Origin: Oreocharis arfaki
Lineage: Eukaryota; Chordata; Aves; Passeriformes; Paramythiidae
Direction of reading: 5' to 3'
NCBI GenBank assembly: GCA_013398015.1
Contig: VZRR01011642.1
Span: 58,817 to 122,816 of the forward strand
DNA: 64,000 bases
This document shows positions 63,562-64,000 of this stretch, one piece after another. How positions within the stretch are numbered: position 1 is the stretch's first letter; each line of letters begins with the position of its first letter. The notes under the pieces were generated by a model. It saw nothing but the letters and a program-made list of their open reading frames with translations, was not told the DNA's origin and searched no databases. The translations under genes were made by a program, and so were the position numbers.

Positions 63562-63618
63562 GCGCGGGGCGCGGAGCGGGGAGCGGAGCGGGGAGCCAGC
63601 GCGGGGCGCGGAGCGGGG
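63562..63618 (+). repeat. 20-bp G-rich direct repeat in the CpG island
   Basis: The same G-rich 20-mer (GCGCGGGGCGCGGAGCGGGG) occurs perfectly at 63562-63581 and 63599-63618, with a third partial GAGCGGAGCGGGG between them. It supplies several GGGG runs, so the + strand could form a G-quadruplex, and repeated Sp/KLF-type sites are present. Prone to assembly and length errors. Confidence 0.85.
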
Positions 63619-63619
63619 C

Positions 63620-63921
63620 CGGAGCTGTCAGAGCAGCGCCGCGGGCGCGGGGCGGCCGCTGCAGCAGCCACGGGCGGGCGAGCAGCGTGTGCCGCTGGGC
63701 CACCGAGCCGCTGGGCGCGCCGGGGAGCAGAGGCGGCCAGCCCGCGTCCCGGGAAGCGCGGGCTCGGGGGAAGGACTCGCAGATGTCGGTGTGCAGAAGC
63801 AGAAATATTTGCCCTTTGGATATCCTCCGTTCTCCCCGCCTTTCCCCCCTCGGTTTTCCTCTAGACTCTCTCTGCCGTTCTCGCAGGAAGGCTGGAATCA
63901 GCCACGAGGTAACCGGGGCAC
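63620..63921 (+). other. candidate first exon, probably 5' untranslated
   Basis: A splice donor GGCACG|GTAAGGAG is visible with the boundary at about 63921/63922; a weaker alternative, CACGAG|GTAACCGG, lies 14 bases earlier. The only sizeable ATG-initiated frame near it starts at 63783 (MSVCRSRNICPL) and reaches a stop that overlaps the donor. Its start context is weak (C at -3), so I read the exon as leader sequence. The 5' limit is not defined by anything I can see and is set only as the middle of the island. The gene itself lies to the right of the window and cannot be named. Confidence 0.4.
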
Positions 63922-64000
63922 GGTAAGGAGTTGGGATTTCGGCATGCAGATGCCACATTGCCGTGCAAACGACTCATGCAGAAGCACTTTATCAGGATTT

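Larger units (their letters stand above)
63345..63960. promoter_or_regulatory. strong CpG island, probable promoter
   Basis: The densest CpG block in the window. Flanking AT-rich DNA gives way at about 63345 to GC-rich sequence with many CpGs, GGGGCGG boxes that match Sp1 sites (near 63545 and 63650), and GAGCGGGG repeats. It fades after about 63930. Islands of this size mark most vertebrate housekeeping and developmental promoters. The splice donor near its right edge suggests transcription to the right, into sequence outside the window. A divergent transcript to the left is also possible. Confidence 0.75.

Noticed and set aside
63174..63958. Open frames of 145-201 codons on both strands in the GC-rich island
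   Set aside because: They overlap in several frames and exist because stop codons are rare in GC-rich DNA; no domain, no convincing start, and composition-driven Ala/Arg/Pro/Gly content.

Overview
This looks like a gene-poor stretch of an amniote, most likely avian, nuclear genome. The only interspersed repeats I can recognise are CR1 LINE fragments: an old 3' part near 8.0 kb, two fragments facing each other at 22.6-23.0 kb, and a very short 3' tail at 48.6 kb. There are no Alu, L1 or B-type SINE sequences, repeat density is low, and the DNA is mostly AT-rich with a few sharply bounded GC/CpG-rich islands. That pattern fits a bird better than a mammal. A crocodilian or turtle is less likely but not excluded. 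There is no prokaryotic gene organisation. Almost all open frames are short, overlap on both strands and show no recognisable protein domain.

Layout. 1-2.4 kb: AT-rich non-coding DNA. 2.5-2.8 kb: CpG-rich island with a TATA-like box and a good splice donor, a candidate non-coding first exon on the + strand. 2.8-39.0 kb: mainly non-coding DNA with simple repeats, the CR1 fragments at 8.0 and 22.6-23.0 kb, an assembly seam with a 62-bp duplicated overlap around an N (11.95-12.07 kb), and several low-repeat segments that may be conserved enhancers. 39.1-39.4 kb: a compact GC-rich unit on the - strand with an ATG-bearing first exon, an 89-nt intron and a second exon, giving a possible 57-residue spliced ORF that I do not recognise. 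39.4-63.3 kb: non-coding DNA with an AAAAT microsatellite, a CR1 tail, a TA repeat, one weak candidate exon at 49.5 kb, a perfect 44-bp tandem duplication at 53.6 kb and further enhancer-like segments. 63.35-63.96 kb: the strongest CpG island, with G-rich direct repeats and a splice donor, probably the promoter and first exon of a + strand gene that continues beyond the window.

No protein-coding gene can be named with confidence. The plausible reading is that the window covers the intergenic or intronic surroundings of up to three transcription start regions (two + strand, one - strand), possibly including lncRNA promoters. Splice-site and conservation calls were made by eye and are marked as inference.
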